Shown piece by piece: positions 15,753 to 25,478 of a stretch of DNA of 64,000 nt (the first letter of the stretch is position 1; every line of letters starts with the position of its first letter). Below the pieces are notes generated by a model. It was not told where the DNA came from. It worked only from the letters and a program-made list of their open reading frames with translations, and searched no databases. The translations under genes were made by a program, and so were the position numbers. This DNA is from Gottfriedia acidiceleris (GTDB lineage: Bacteria > Bacillota > Bacilli > Bacillales > Bacillaceae_G), in the NCBI RefSeq assembly GCF_002128425.1, contig NZ_NESS01000011.1, forward strand, positions 1 to 64,000, read 5' to 3'.

Positions 15753-17936
15753 TTAAAAAGATGTCTTTATTTTTTCTGTTAAATTAAATGTTTCACCATT
15801 AATTTCTAATGTTACTGGTGGACCATATTCTTTTGTGACTGTTATTGTTTTTTTTGCAATTGTGACTTCAAGTTTTGCTCCTTGCCATATGAAAGGAAAG
15901 ATCATTTTATCCCAATTTGAAGGTAATTTTGGATCGATTTTTAAGCGATTTATGTCCATGGAGATATTTGCAAAGCCAAAGATTGCTACTAGCCAATTTG
16001 CTCCCATTGGCGCAGCATGAATTCCATCATCTGAAGATTTTGGATTTGGTCCTAAATCGATTAAACATCCTTCTTGAAATAATAGGTAAGACTCTTCTTG
16101 ATAATCACATCTTGCAGCAACAATTGCGTGAATTGATTTACTAATTGGAGAATCATGAACAGTAAGCTCTTCATAGTATTCTAAATTCTTTTTAACGATT
16201 TCCGTTGAGAACAATTCAGGGAAAAGATAGAGCAACATTACAACATCGGCTTGTTTTAATATTTGTAGTTCGTTTAGTTCTTGTAGAGAATAATCTAATA
16301 AAATTTCCCGACTAGCAATAGATTGTCTATATTCCGTTAAATCAATCTCTGGTTTACTTAAAAATGTATCATCTTGTGGAATGATATTTTCATCATTAGG
16401 TTTAGGTAAATAAATTCGTTTTAGAAAATCATCACACTTTTGCGTTAATTCTGCATCTGGATCATTGTATTTTCTCATAAAATTTAACGCATTCTGCACA
16501 TTAAAAAAAGCCATGTAGTTCGTATAAGCATTATTATCAACCTGAACAGTATATTCGTCTGGACCGATGACATTTTTAATGAATAAATCACCATTTTTAT
16601 CGGTTGTCCTACTCACCCAAAAGCGCGCAGTTTCTTTGAGTAGTTCAAGTCCATCTTTGGCCATAAAACTTTCATCTAGCGTATTTTCATAATATTGTAC
16701 GACAGCAAATGCAATATCAGCTACAATATGTTCACTTGATTTTGCTTCTGAACCTTTAATTGTTTCTTCTTTTCCGGAAAAAGCACTTGCACAAGGAAAT
16801 AAAGTCCCCTCATAACCTGATTGATATGCATTTACTTTTGCTTCTTTAATATGATGATAGCGATATCTTAGCAATCTTTTTGCAATCTCTGGTTCAGTAA
16901 ATAAGTGAAACGGTGCAATAAACATCTCTGTATCCCAAAATATTAAACCATTATTGCCCTCACCAGTTAATCCCCTTGCACTTATACTCAATCGATCATC
17001 ATGCCCAGGAGTCATTGCTTCAATATGGTATAAAGAAAAATCTAGAGCTAACTGATCTGACTTATCCTTTGAAGTAATAACTATTCTTTTTTGCTTCCAA
17101 AAATCCTGCCACTTGATTGTCGTACTATCTCTTAAATTATCATAACCCTCTGATAAATATTTCTGTACAGTATTAACACTAGCTGCAGAAGGTTCTTCCC
17201 GTAACATATCATTAGAAGTATAAACTGAGCTAATTTTTGAAAACTCAACAGATCGCTCAACGACGAGCTCTTGTGTAATTGAGGCTAGAAGCTGATTATT
17301 TAATGTAAAATATGAAACTTCACTCTCATTAGGCGTTAAACAACATGTTGCGATAGCAATTTTATGCTTCGTCTCAGTTGTTTGATAAACACCATGCATA
17401 ATTCTTTTATCCAGTATTCTTACTAATTCTTCAGTAAGTTCATTCTTTTGTTGCCTGACACACTCCGCATTAATACCTGTTTTTATTTTAATTAAGGCAT
17501 TACAATCTAAAGCTGTGACAGTAATTTTTGAAGCAAGTAAATGTAAATCATCTTTTGAAACAAAACGCTGAAACAAAAAGTGGAACCGATTTCCATCTTT
17601 ATTCTTCCAAATTACCTCTCTGATTAATTCGCCGGTCAGCATATTTAATTTTCGATCATAAAAAGTAAATTGACCAGTTTTGTTTGAAAAAATTTCACCA
17701 TTTATTTCAATTTCCATTCCAATTAGATCTGGGAGAGTCACAATCTTTGTCGTTTGACTTGGAGATAGCTGATTATAGATACCTGCTATATACATCCCCC
17801 TAGTTTGTCCTTCATATTCTTCCTCATGACAAGATCGCAAACCTAAGTAACCATTACCTAATGCCATTAAACTTGCATATTTATTAATTAATTGTTCATC
17901 AAATTCCTTTTCAGTAATCATATTTACTTCATTCAT
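15753..17936 (-). CDS. Glycoside hydrolase family 65 disaccharide phosphorylase
   Basis: 727-aa cytoplasmic enzyme that splits an alpha-glucosidic disaccharide with phosphate to beta-glucose 1-phosphate and glucose (maltose, kojibiose, trehalose or nigerose type). Visible family landmarks: TGEGNNGLIFWDTE near 330, the acid catalyst in NVIGPDEYT (about 465), LKQADVVMLLY, the phosphate-loop region HDSPISKSIH (about 600), and SSDDGIHAAPMG (about 645). The usual GHxFWDTE is here GLIFWDTE and the usual SSLS of the phosphate loop is SPIS, so the specificity may be unusual. AAAGGTGAG precedes the ATG. It stands alone, with no transporter or beta-phosphoglucomutase next to it. Confidence 0.85.
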   Translation of the reverse strand: MNEVNMITEKEFDEQLINKYASLMALGNGYLGLRSCHEEEYEGQTRGMYIAGIYNQLSPSQTTKIVTLPDLIGMEIEINGEIFSNKTGQFTFYDRKLNMLTGELIREVIWKNKDGNRFHFLFQRFVSKDDLHLLASKITVTALDCNALIKIKTGINAECVRQQKNELTEELVRILDKRIMHGVYQTTETKHKIAIATCCLTPNESEVSYFTLNNQLLASITQELVVERSVEFSKISSVYTSNDMLREEPSAASVNTVQKYLSEGYDNLRDSTTIKWQDFWKQKRIVITSKDKSDQLALDFSLYHIEAMTPGHDDRLSISARGLTGEGNNGLIFWDTEMFIAPFHLFTEPEIAKRLLRYRYHHIKEAKVNAYQSGYEGTLFPCASAFSGKEETIKGSEAKSSEHIVADIAFAVVQYYENTLDESFMAKDGLELLKETARFWVSRTTDKNGDLFIKNVIGPDEYTVQVDNNAYTNYMAFFNVQNALNFMRKYNDPDAELTQKCDDFLKRIYLPKPNDENIIPQDDTFLSKPEIDLTEYRQSIASREILLDYSLQELNELQILKQADVVMLLYLFPELFSTEIVKKNLEYYEELTVHDSPISKSIHAIVAARCDYQEESYLLFQEGCLIDLGPNPKSSDDGIHAAPMGANWLVAIFGFANISMDINRLKIDPKLPSNWDKMIFPFIWQGAKLEVTIAKKTITVTKEYGPPVTLEINGETFNLTEKIKTSF

Positions 17937-18059
17937 ATAGTTAAATTCTCACCTTTATAAAAATTCATATAGTAAAAGTTTGCAATAAATCTTCTTATTT
18001 TAAACTTGATATGATAAAAATATTGGATGATTTGTTAAAAATATGATTACTGACGGTAA

Positions 18060-18093
18060 AAAAAATCGTGTCACTGTTCAAACACGATTTTTT
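18060..18093. terminator. Terminator of the PhnB-like gene
   Basis: AAAAATCGTGT / ACACGATTTTT stem with a 9-nt loop and flanking A/T runs, 12 bases after the stop. Confidence 0.85.
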
Positions 18094-18104
18094 CTTGCAC
18101 TTGT

Positions 18105-18506
18105 TTAATTATTTTTTACAAGAGTTAATTGCCAAGATACACCAAATTTATCATTTACCCATACAAATTTTTCACTGAATGGATATGACTGCAAAGGCAT
18201 TAATACTTCTCCATCTTGGCTTAATTGTTTGTATGCATTTTCAATTTCTTCATCCGTTTCACAAGTCACATATAATGAAACAGCTGGAGTAAACGTAAAT
18301 TTATGTTTAACAGTACTATCAATGCACATAAATTGTTGGCCGTTTAATGTGAAAGTAGCATGTATTACTTTCCCTTCAAACTCCCCCATATCTGCTCCGT
18401 AACGTGTAATATTCACAACCTCTGAATCTTTAAATAATGACATATAAAAATTCATTGCTTCTTCTGCTTGTCCTTCAAACATTAAAAATGTTGTAATTTT
18501 TTGCAT
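18105..18506 (-). CDS. PhnB-like VOC-superfamily protein
   Basis: 133 aa, predicted cytoplasmic. Pattern of the PhnB / 3-demethylubiquinone-9-methyltransferase-like group: TTFLMFEGQAEEAMNFYMSL at the N-terminus, VIHATFTLNGQQFMCID in the middle and KFGVSWQL near the C-terminus. These proteins adopt a VOC fold but often lack the metal ligands; no enzymatic role is established for Bacillus members. It ends in its own terminator and is the third of four VOC-type genes in the window. Confidence 0.85.
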   Translation of the reverse strand: MQKITTFLMFEGQAEEAMNFYMSLFKDSEVVNITRYGADMGEFEGKVIHATFTLNGQQFMCIDSTVKHKFTFTPAVSLYVTCETDEEIENAYKQLSQDGEVLMPLQSYPFSEKFVWVNDKFGVSWQLTLVKNN

Positions 18507-18563
18507 TTAAGTCAACTCCCTTTTCATTTATATTAAAAATTCATTGCTTAAACAATTTTGGCT

Positions 18564-19724
18564 TTATAGTGATTTCATTTCCTCATTTAATTTCATAAAA
18601 ATACTGTGAAGATCCTCTTTAGAGATCGTTGAATAGAGGTCTCCAATACTAATCTCGCAATAACAAACTTCTTCATTAACTGGCCTTAAGTTACCGGTAA
18701 TACCAATTTTTGTTTCTTCCTGAATAGATTGAAGTATGTTTTTAACCTTTTCGAGCGGAGCATTAAAATGGACATGAAACATATTAGAAACAGGAATAGC
18801 TGGTACTGTATTGATTGCGTGACAACTATTAAACAATCTTGCTAACTCAACTGCATCGTCATAGTATTGGCCCATTTTATTTGCTCGTTGATCGAAATAA
18901 AAATTTGCACTTATTATGTAGGGATAAAGACTAATTAAATCTCCACCATGTCTTCTTTTCCAAACTTTTGATTCGTTGGTAAAATTTTGATCACCAGCAA
19001 GTATTGCGCCAGCGACTCCCCCAATGCCTTTATAAAATGATATATAAACACTATCAAATAAGCTACAAACTTCAGAAGCTGTCTTCTTATAGTATGGGAG
19101 TATTTCCATTAATCTAGCACCATCTAAATGCAATTTAATTCCCTTTTCACGGCAGTATGAAGAAATTGACTCTAGCGTTTCATATGTTGGTAGTTGTCCA
19201 CCAATTTCTCGTTGTGGTAATTCTAGCAATAAACAAGAGATTTCCTCATCCATTGCCAATACATCCTCTAGCTCAATAACGCGACTTTTATCTGCTAGTA
19301 GAATGGGCTGTATATTATGTAGTTTTTTCAAACCATCTTCTTCATGAATTTCTAAATGTGATAAAGGATGGTAAGCAACTTTATTGATTCCTTTTTGATC
19401 ACACCAAATTCTTAATGCGATTTGCTGAGCCATCGTACCGCTAGGAAAAAACACTGCTGATTCCTTTCCTAAAAACGCTGCCATTTTTTCTTGAAAATCT
19501 TCAATAAAATTCCCTACTCCATACAGATCGCTTTCTTCATTACCATTTAAGTCATTTAGCGCATCTTTTAGTACTTGAATATTTCTAAATCCATTACCCG
19601 CTAATTGTACATTTGTATTTTTAAAAGATTCTATAAAAGGATTAATATTATTCAAATTGAACTCTTCCTTCCGACTATTAAATTTACTTATATTCCACTT
19701 AAAAAAATTCTCCATAAAGACCAA
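18564..19724 (-). CDS. Threonine-aldolase-like beta-eliminating lyase (PLP enzyme)
   Basis: 386-aa PLP-dependent fold-type I enzyme. The PLP site is visible: GTMAQQIALR (phosphate cup, about 94), LHLDGARL (ring-binding Asp, about 194) and SFYKGIGGVAGA (Schiff-base Lys near 225). Closest class is L-threonine aldolase / beta-eliminating lyase, which would cleave L-threonine to glycine and acetaldehyde. The N-terminus (about 45 residues before LAGNGFRN) is longer than usual. AAGGA precedes a TTG at 19724 by five bases; an in-frame ATG at 19715 is the alternative start. A methyltransferase gene lies 19 bases upstream, so the two are likely cotranscribed. Confidence 0.8.
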   Translation of the reverse strand: MVFMENFFKWNISKFNSRKEEFNLNNINPFIESFKNTNVQLAGNGFRNIQVLKDALNDLNGNEESDLYGVGNFIEDFQEKMAAFLGKESAVFFPSGTMAQQIALRIWCDQKGINKVAYHPLSHLEIHEEDGLKKLHNIQPILLADKSRVIELEDVLAMDEEISCLLLELPQREIGGQLPTYETLESISSYCREKGIKLHLDGARLMEILPYYKKTASEVCSLFDSVYISFYKGIGGVAGAILAGDQNFTNESKVWKRRHGGDLISLYPYIISANFYFDQRANKMGQYYDDAVELARLFNSCHAINTVPAIPVSNMFHVHFNAPLEKVKNILQSIQEETKIGITGNLRPVNEEVCYCEISIGDLYSTISKEDLHSIFMKLNEEMKSL

Positions 19725-19743
19725 TAAATCCTTGAATGATAAT

Positions 19744-20352
19744 TTAATAAGTTAATCGATAAACTAAAAATCTTTCATATTGATTTTTCTTATAAGCATC
19801 TGCTAGTATGAGCTCTTGTTTTAACTCAAAGGCTGTCTGGTTTTCCAAAAAGTAAATATAATCATCAGAACTATAATACAAAATGATCTCAACTTCTCTT
19901 TTTGATTGCTCAACTGATATTAAAATGTTATTAATGATATTCATAAAAATTTGGATTGAAAATGGATTAAAAAAATAGAAACGATTATCCAATGGATTAA
20001 TTTGATAATCTTCAGCCAAGCAACAATAAAACAAAATCTTATCTTCATACATCTTTGTTTTCTTTATGTAATTCTTTTTATTTTGAACTGCATCGTAATA
20101 ATATTTTTCATTCATTTCAATCCCAACAACAGTAGCATTAAATAAACTATTTATATAGAAGTTTAATCTCCCTTTACCGCATCCGAAATCAACTATTCGA
20201 TCATTACTTGAAAGGATATATTGTTTAAATAATTGTTCTAATGCACTATAAGGTGTTGGCTCATACCGATGATAATGAAAGGATTCATTAAATCCTTTTT
20301 GCTCTCCCTCTGTTTTTATATTCAGTAGATCATCATAATACTTATCGTCCAT
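19744..20352 (-). CDS. Class I SAM-dependent methyltransferase
   Basis: 202 aa. SAM-binding motif I is VDFGCGKGRLNFYI (about 54-67), with the acidic post-strand VVGIEMNEKYY and an NPF motif (FFNPFS, about 128) resembling the NPPF/DPPY loop of N-methyltransferases. The substrate is unknown. The spacing (19 bases) to the downstream lyase gene suggests one transcript. GTGGAAAG precedes the ATG. Confidence 0.75.
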   Translation of the reverse strand: MDDKYYDDLLNIKTEGEQKGFNESFHYHRYEPTPYSALEQLFKQYILSSNDRIVDFGCGKGRLNFYINSLFNATVVGIEMNEKYYYDAVQNKKNYIKKTKMYEDKILFYCCLAEDYQINPLDNRFYFFNPFSIQIFMNIINNILISVEQSKREVEIILYYSSDDYIYFLENQTAFELKQELILADAYKKNQYERFLVYRLTY

Positions 20353-20430
20353 CTTTCCACGACCATTCGAACTAATATTTTGTCTGTATCTTTATCATAC
20401 CGTTTCTACATAGTTCAGTCTAACCTTACA

Positions 20431-20459
20431 AAAAGAAGCGTGTTATTTATACACGCTTT
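20431..20459 (-). terminator. Terminator overlapping the end of the first MupG-like gene
   Basis: AAGCGTGT / ACACGCTT stem; on the minus strand followed by CTTTTTG. The right arm overlaps the last codons of the gene. Confidence 0.75.
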
Positions 20460-21511
20460 AACTTAAATTTCTTACCCGCTCCAATATATTGTAATAAAGA
20501 TAGATCATCTTCAATAATCTTCCCAATTACATTTACTTTCTCATCACTTGGTAGATTAGTTAGCATAATTTGTAGCTCACCTCCGTATCTACCATATAAT
20601 TCATTATCAATTGTCACTGAACCCTTTGCTCTATTAATCGTATTTGCTGGCTTTAAACTTTTTTCACCAAAACTACCGTATAATCTAGATTCCATTGATC
20701 GAAGACAATCGCGTGCAGGATCTTCACGATTCGTGTGAACTTGCTCCACTATGGAAAGCATTTCTTCTTCTTGGGAATATGGTTTATATCTTAATTGAAT
20801 AAATTCTTTTGTTTTTGATAAAGCCTCCATCGTTTCTATTTTTATACTAATATCACCAACTAAAACTTTATCAACGTGACAGTTTTGAGTTAGATCTAAA
20901 TAAGCCAGCAGAGGGTTTATTCCACGATGTTTTTCTAACGTTGGTAATCCTTTATATAGCGGTCCTCTCATTTCATCGTTTCCAGGAATAAATGCCATTG
21001 TTGAAATCCCACAGCTTTTTAACCATTTGTTTTTTTCGATTAAATAAGATGTTGCTAAACCTGTTTCTGGACGAGGATAAAAGTTATGCCAAGCCTCTAC
21101 ATTTTCTGTTTGTAATCCGTAATTAAGCAATTCGTCTAAAAATACAGGCGTAAGTGTACTAGCATTAAGTGCAATCTTCATTTTTTTAGAAAGATCTGCT
21201 ATTTGGTTTTCATTTAATCCGTAATCTACTCGTAAACCAGTAACTCCCCAATTTTGTAATTCGCTTACGTTTGAGTAATCTAACCCTAAATGTGTAAGTG
21301 ATTTTGCTGAAATATCTGCCATAAGCTCCATTTCATTTTCTATTGCCCATGTACCAAGTAGTTGAAGAAGTGTTTTATAAGTCGAAGGGTCATCTTCTGG
21401 TATGTGTAAAGACGTAAAAATTGAATGAAATCCATTATTTTTCGCTAATTCGATATATTTTTTATTCTTATCAATATTTTTTTCAGATAAATAGATTGAT
21501 ATACCCAACAT
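20447..21511 (-). CDS. DUF871 family protein, MupG-like 6-phospho-N-acetylmuramidase (paralogue 1)
   Basis: 354 aa with an N-terminal TIM-barrel (DUF871) and a small C-terminal domain (about 240-354). Landmarks: MLGISIYLSEK at the start, the HNFYPRPETGL stretch near 143, and DNELYGRYGGELQIML near 305. Family knowledge: S. aureus MupG cleaves MurNAc-6-P-GlcNAc; other DUF871 members are unassigned. I prefer ATG 21511 (AGAGGG nine bases before) to the overlapping GTG 21517. A second DUF871 gene lies at 49934. A TGAAA-N5-TTTCA palindrome about 95 bases upstream is a candidate RpiR-type operator. Confidence 0.8.
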   Translation of the reverse strand: MLGISIYLSEKNIDKNKKYIELAKNNGFHSIFTSLHIPEDDPSTYKTLLQLLGTWAIENEMELMADISAKSLTHLGLDYSNVSELQNWGVTGLRVDYGLNENQIADLSKKMKIALNASTLTPVFLDELLNYGLQTENVEAWHNFYPRPETGLATSYLIEKNKWLKSCGISTMAFIPGNDEMRGPLYKGLPTLEKHRGINPLLAYLDLTQNCHVDKVLVGDISIKIETMEALSKTKEFIQLRYKPYSQEEEMLSIVEQVHTNREDPARDCLRSMESRLYGSFGEKSLKPANTINRAKGSVTIDNELYGRYGGELQIMLTNLPSDEKVNVIGKIIEDDLSLLQYIGAGKKFKLKRV

Positions 21512-21604
21512 AGTCACTTTCCCTCTTCCTTCTATTAGATTTAAACTATTTGGTTTTCATTTTAAACTCACGAAATTAAAAGTCAACAAAATATATAAAA
21601 CAAA

Positions 21605-21619
21605 TGAAATTTAGTTTCA
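21605..21619. promoter_or_regulatory. Candidate operator palindrome upstream of MupG-like gene 1
   Basis: TGAAATTTAGTTTCA, 5-bp perfect arms around a 5-bp centre, about 95 bases upstream of the gene at 21511. An RpiR-family regulator is encoded nearby at 24447, but the link is inference. Confidence 0.35.
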
Positions 21620-21640
21620 CAAAAAGATGTAAAAATAATA

Positions 21641-21668
21641 AAGAAAGGCAACATTACGTTGCCTTTCT
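21641..21668 (-). terminator. Terminator of inhA
   Basis: AAGAAAGGCAAC / GTTGCCTTTCT stem, followed on the minus strand by TTTATTATTTTT, 11 bases after the inhA stop. Confidence 0.85.
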
Positions 21669-21679
21669 GGAGTACATTC

Positions 21680-24061
21680 TTATTTATATACTACGATTGA
21701 TCCAACTGATTTATCAGTAGATTGACCATTAACTCGAACTTTTAAGCCATAGTGTCCGATATTACGACCTGCATCTGGTAAGAATGCATTATTATAGTCT
21801 TTGCTATCATTAAATAAAGATACGCCTGCTTGACTTGGTGATGTCAATTTTTCACCTGTTGTATAACTAATGTTATAACCAGATGTTGAATTTAATCCAA
21901 ATGCTGCATCCGCAACAGCGTAGCGTGAAATTGCTTGATCACCGTAGTTCCATAATAAATTCGTATCATCATGTGCGTCAACAACACCTAAGAAGCCATC
22001 ACCTGGGTGAACACCTGTCCAGTTTTCTGTAAAGCTATCATCAACATACCATACTACTAAACCACCATCATAGCTTAATAGAGAGTTTCCGCGTCTAACA
22101 TGAGCTAAACCTTCGTCAGCACCTTTATGGTTACGCCATTCTAATAAGTAGTAATGATTTGAATATTTATTACCATCGAATTTTGAGAATCCTTTTAATG
22201 TAAATGGAGATGTTGCACCTTCAGCACCATCATTCACAATTGTCGTACCATCTGCTACTACTTTAATATTATCTGCAAAGAATCCAACATTTGAAGTACC
22301 CCAGTCAGTTGCAGAACGTAAGCGAAGCTGAATTTTTTGGCCTTTATATGCTGATAAATCAAAGCTTTGTGCTTGCCATCCATTTGAATTACCAGTGAAG
22401 CCAGGCATAGAGTTTAAAATCGTCGGATAACCTTCAGAAACAACATCACTTCTAGTGTTACCGTTTCCTAATGATTTCCAAGTAGCTCCATTGTCAGTTG
22501 AAACTTGAACAAATGCGAAATCCCATTGAGCTTCCATATCGTACCAAGCGTCAAAAGTTAATGTTGCTGAAGCTTTTCCTGTTAAATCTACATTTGTTAC
22601 TAAACTATTATCCATTTCATCTGCTTGTCCACCCCAGTATTCATAAGTGCCAGCAGCTGGAGTATTAACAGGTGTTACCTTTTTCGGTAAATTCACTTGA
22701 ATCGCTTGGTTGTTTTGACCAAGTGGTGAATTTGCTTGATCTAATAAGAATTGAGTACCTTTTGTCGATACATCTTCCCAATTTACAACAGTTGGGTTTG
22801 TCCATTTTCCACCTAATGTTGATTGGAAATATGATTTAGCCCAAGGTGAGAAACCAGTTGGCTCTGTTCCAGGAATTTTTCCTGCCCAAGAACCTGCTGA
22901 CATGATTGACCAATATTCAACTGCTTCACCAGCACCTGAGTAAATTGTATCGTACTCATCTGGTAAACCTAAATCATGACCGTATTCATGAGCAAATACA
23001 CCTGTCGCTCCGTCTTCAGGCATTATTGTATAATCATAGAAACCTGGTAAACCTTCTCCACGTACATCTGTATCGTCAACATATTTAGCAGAGCGGTGTG
23101 ACCAAATTGCATTGTCTCCTTGTGCTCCACCACCAGCTTCTTGTCCCATACCTGCGTGAATAATTTGAAGATGGTCAACTAAACCATCCGGCTCCCAGTA
23201 GTTTCCATCTCCATCTAAATCATGTGGATCTTCTAAATCATAATCTTGTAATGGAATTCCTGCAGCTAATGCAGCCTTATAAGTATCGACTATCAATTGT
23301 TTTGATCCGCCTGGCGCTACATTATCATGTCCAGATTTAGAATCTTGTCCGTAAAATACAGCCGTACCAGGTACCTTTAACCAACCATATGCTTGTCCGT
23401 CTACTGTATAAGTTCCACCAGATTGTTGTTCATAATATTGTTTTTGTGAAAGGAAAGTTTCTCCGTTTGGACCTTTCACACCATTTTCACCAAAAATCAT
23501 ATCTTCATAGTGTTGTGTAGTAAAATCTGGGTACCAGTTGTCTGTTTCTTCCTTCTTAATTTTGTTATGAGTAAGATCAGAATACTCTACCATTAATGTT
23601 AAAAGTTTACCCTTCTTTTGAACACCTGGTGAAGCTGATTCTTTAACTGGATCAGGATTTCCTTTTAAATGACCATTTTTCTTACCGTTTCCATGTAATA
23701 GGCCATTATTAAAATCTTTAAATTGACTATGTTTAGTAGCTTCTGCTTTCTTTACTTTACTAGCAAGTGGATCTTTATCTGTTACTAGATCCGCTTTACC
23801 TTTAACCTCTAAATATTTTTGTAATGCAGCTTGTTTCTGTGCTTGAGAAGCATTTCCAGAAATAACTCCACGTTTAACTAATGCAGCTAATAACCTTTCG
23901 TCATTAACTAACGATAAATCTAAAGTACTTTTTGAATGCTCAGCTAATGCACTATGTACTTTACTTAAACTTTCAGAAGATGCAGTTTGTAATGGAATTC
24001 CAGAAAATAAAGTTCCGGCAGCCATTACTGAAGCAAAACTAGATACTACAAACTTTTTCAA
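21680..24061 (-). CDS. inhA: Immune inhibitor A, secreted M6 zinc metalloprotease
   Basis: Secreted 793-aa metalloprotease. Signal peptide about 1-28, propeptide to about 150, then the M6 catalytic domain with the zinc motif HEYGHDLGLPDEY (His at about 358 and 362, third ligand region DEY). The WSIMSAGSW Met-turn follows, then MAM/carbohydrate-binding-like beta domains (about 450-630) and a C-terminal PA-like region. Known InhA proteins of the B. cereus group cleave host antimicrobial peptides and matrix proteins. I place the start at TTG 24061 because AAAGGGGGA lies six bases before it; a longer frame from 24088 would run through that site. It is monocistronic and ends in a clear terminator. 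Confidence 0.93.
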   Translation of the reverse strand: MKKFVVSSFASVMAAGTLFSGIPLQTASSESLSKVHSALAEHSKSTLDLSLVNDERLLAALVKRGVISGNASQAQKQAALQKYLEVKGKADLVTDKDPLASKVKKAEATKHSQFKDFNNGLLHGNGKKNGHLKGNPDPVKESASPGVQKKGKLLTLMVEYSDLTHNKIKKEETDNWYPDFTTQHYEDMIFGENGVKGPNGETFLSQKQYYEQQSGGTYTVDGQAYGWLKVPGTAVFYGQDSKSGHDNVAPGGSKQLIVDTYKAALAAGIPLQDYDLEDPHDLDGDGNYWEPDGLVDHLQIIHAGMGQEAGGGAQGDNAIWSHRSAKYVDDTDVRGEGLPGFYDYTIMPEDGATGVFAHEYGHDLGLPDEYDTIYSGAGEAVEYWSIMSAGSWAGKIPGTEPTGFSPWAKSYFQSTLGGKWTNPTVVNWEDVSTKGTQFLLDQANSPLGQNNQAIQVNLPKKVTPVNTPAAGTYEYWGGQADEMDNSLVTNVDLTGKASATLTFDAWYDMEAQWDFAFVQVSTDNGATWKSLGNGNTRSDVVSEGYPTILNSMPGFTGNSNGWQAQSFDLSAYKGQKIQLRLRSATDWGTSNVGFFADNIKVVADGTTIVNDGAEGATSPFTLKGFSKFDGNKYSNHYYLLEWRNHKGADEGLAHVRRGNSLLSYDGGLVVWYVDDSFTENWTGVHPGDGFLGVVDAHDDTNLLWNYGDQAISRYAVADAAFGLNSTSGYNISYTTGEKLTSPSQAGVSLFNDSKDYNNAFLPDAGRNIGHYGLKVRVNGQSTDKSVGSIVVYK

Positions 24062-24446
24062 AATAAATCCCCCTTTAATCATTTTCAAAGCCTATTTTAA
24101 TAATATTCTAAAAATTCTTTAAAAAACAGATGATTTTTTTCATCAAATTCTAACAAATTTCACAAAAAATTTACAAAATATTTACTTTTCAGTATAAAAA
24201 GCTGGCGAAACCAATCATTTTTTATAGATTGCTTTTTTTCAACTTCCGTCTATATTCTTATATTATTCTATCTATCTAGCATATTAAATTAGGTCTTTAG
24301 TATTATTAAAAATACATAAAATAAAATATTTTCAAATGTAAAATATGTAAATCTAACCAGAAAGGAAAGAAATGTCAAAAATTGAAAAGAGAAATTTATT
24401 TAACTTATTTCACAAAAAAAAGAAGATGACCTTAGCTCATCTTCCT
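24062..24446. other. Intergenic region upstream of inhA
   Basis: 385 AT-rich bases. Contents: the AAAGGGGGA site of inhA, a small GATGA / TCATC inverted repeat at 24129-24144, a bulged hairpin at 24197-24240 (AAAAAGC..CAATC / GATTGCTTTTTTT) that could stop transcripts on either strand, and the RpiR terminator at 24422-24444. No gene is supported. Confidence 0.5.
24422..24444 (-). terminator. Terminator of the first RpiR gene
   Basis: GAAGATGA / TCATCTTC stem followed on the minus strand by eight T, directly after the stop codon. Confidence 0.85.
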
Positions 24447-25301
24447 TTACCTTCTTAATTTCCCCGCTTCTTCACTATACTCATGAAGCTTACTAGACAC
24501 TTTGTTACCGATTCGATTAAAGCATATCACATATAAAGAATCGATTATATTTTGTTGTGCCATTTTAGAGGCTATACTTCCTATTCGATTATCTTGTTCC
24601 ATATCAGGCGTGCAAAGCTTGATATCAGCTTCCTTAAATAACGGAGATTTGCCAAGTTTAGTAATCGCAATGATCGTTGCTCCCTTTTTCTTAGCAAAAC
24701 GAGCAAGCTCTAATACATCCTTTGTTTTCCCTGAATTTGAAACGGCAACAAAAATATCGCCTTCTTCCATATGACCTACTAAAGTGATGACCATATGGAA
24801 GTCAGGAGACATTATGGCATGGTAGCCAATTTTTCCAAATTTATATGCTCCGTCCATAGCTGAAACGGCAGAACCGCCTACTCCATAAAAAATAATCTTT
24901 TTAGCTTTTACAATTTCTTCGGTTGCTTTTTCCAATTCTCTTTTATCTAAAGTTGAAACTGTAGCTTCAATAGCTGCTTTATTTACATATGTTACTTTAT
25001 TAAATAAATCATACGGTGTGTCTTTCTTATCCATTACAGAAAAATCATTAATATTCATTTCAGCTACGGTCAAATCTCGAACTAATGCGATTTTAAAGGC
25101 TTTAAAACTACCGATTCCTATTGTTTTGCAAAATCTAACAACACTTGCTTCACTAGCTCCAGTATTATTCGAAATATCTTTAGTCGTTAAGTTGGGTACA
25201 ATTTCAGCATGATCCATTATATATACCGCAATTTTCTTTTCGGCTTGCGTAAATCGATCCATATAATTTTCAATTTTCGATAAGATTGTTAAATGTTTCA
25301 T
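24447..25301 (-). CDS. RpiR/MurR-family transcription regulator (SIS domain)
   Basis: 284 aa. N-terminal HTH_6 domain (about 1-78, TTKDISNNTGASEASVVRFC) and a C-terminal SIS sugar-phosphate isomerase-like domain (about 110-250, IFYGVGGSAVSAMDGAYKF and VSNSGKTKDVLELA). Such regulators sense phosphorylated sugars. Neighbours are inhA and a large S8 protease, neither a usual target; the nearest sugar gene is the MupG-like gene at 20447. AAAGGTG precedes the ATG and a terminator follows the stop, so the gene is monocistronic. Confidence 0.85.
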   Translation of the reverse strand: MKHLTILSKIENYMDRFTQAEKKIAVYIMDHAEIVPNLTTKDISNNTGASEASVVRFCKTIGIGSFKAFKIALVRDLTVAEMNINDFSVMDKKDTPYDLFNKVTYVNKAAIEATVSTLDKRELEKATEEIVKAKKIIFYGVGGSAVSAMDGAYKFGKIGYHAIMSPDFHMVITLVGHMEEGDIFVAVSNSGKTKDVLELARFAKKKGATIIAITKLGKSPLFKEADIKLCTPDMEQDNRIGSIASKMAQQNIIDSLYVICFNRIGNKVSSKLHEYSEEAGKLRR

Positions 25302-25440
25302 TTACTAAACACCTTTCTGCTAAAAAACATACAAATTACTAATATTCTCTATTATGAACCAAATGTTCAGAAAATCATATTAATAACAAAATTAAAGTTG
25401 TTATTTAGTTCTTTGTACATTTAAAATTTTGTTAAATATA

Positions 25441-25472
25441 AAAAGTGTAGGAAACTATATTCCTACACTTTT
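25441..25472 (-). terminator. Terminator of the second S8 protease gene
   Basis: AAAAGTGTAGGA / TCCTACACTTTT stem with an 8-nt loop and T-rich tract on the minus strand, six bases after the stop. Confidence 0.88.
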
Positions 25473-25478
25473 ACTTTT

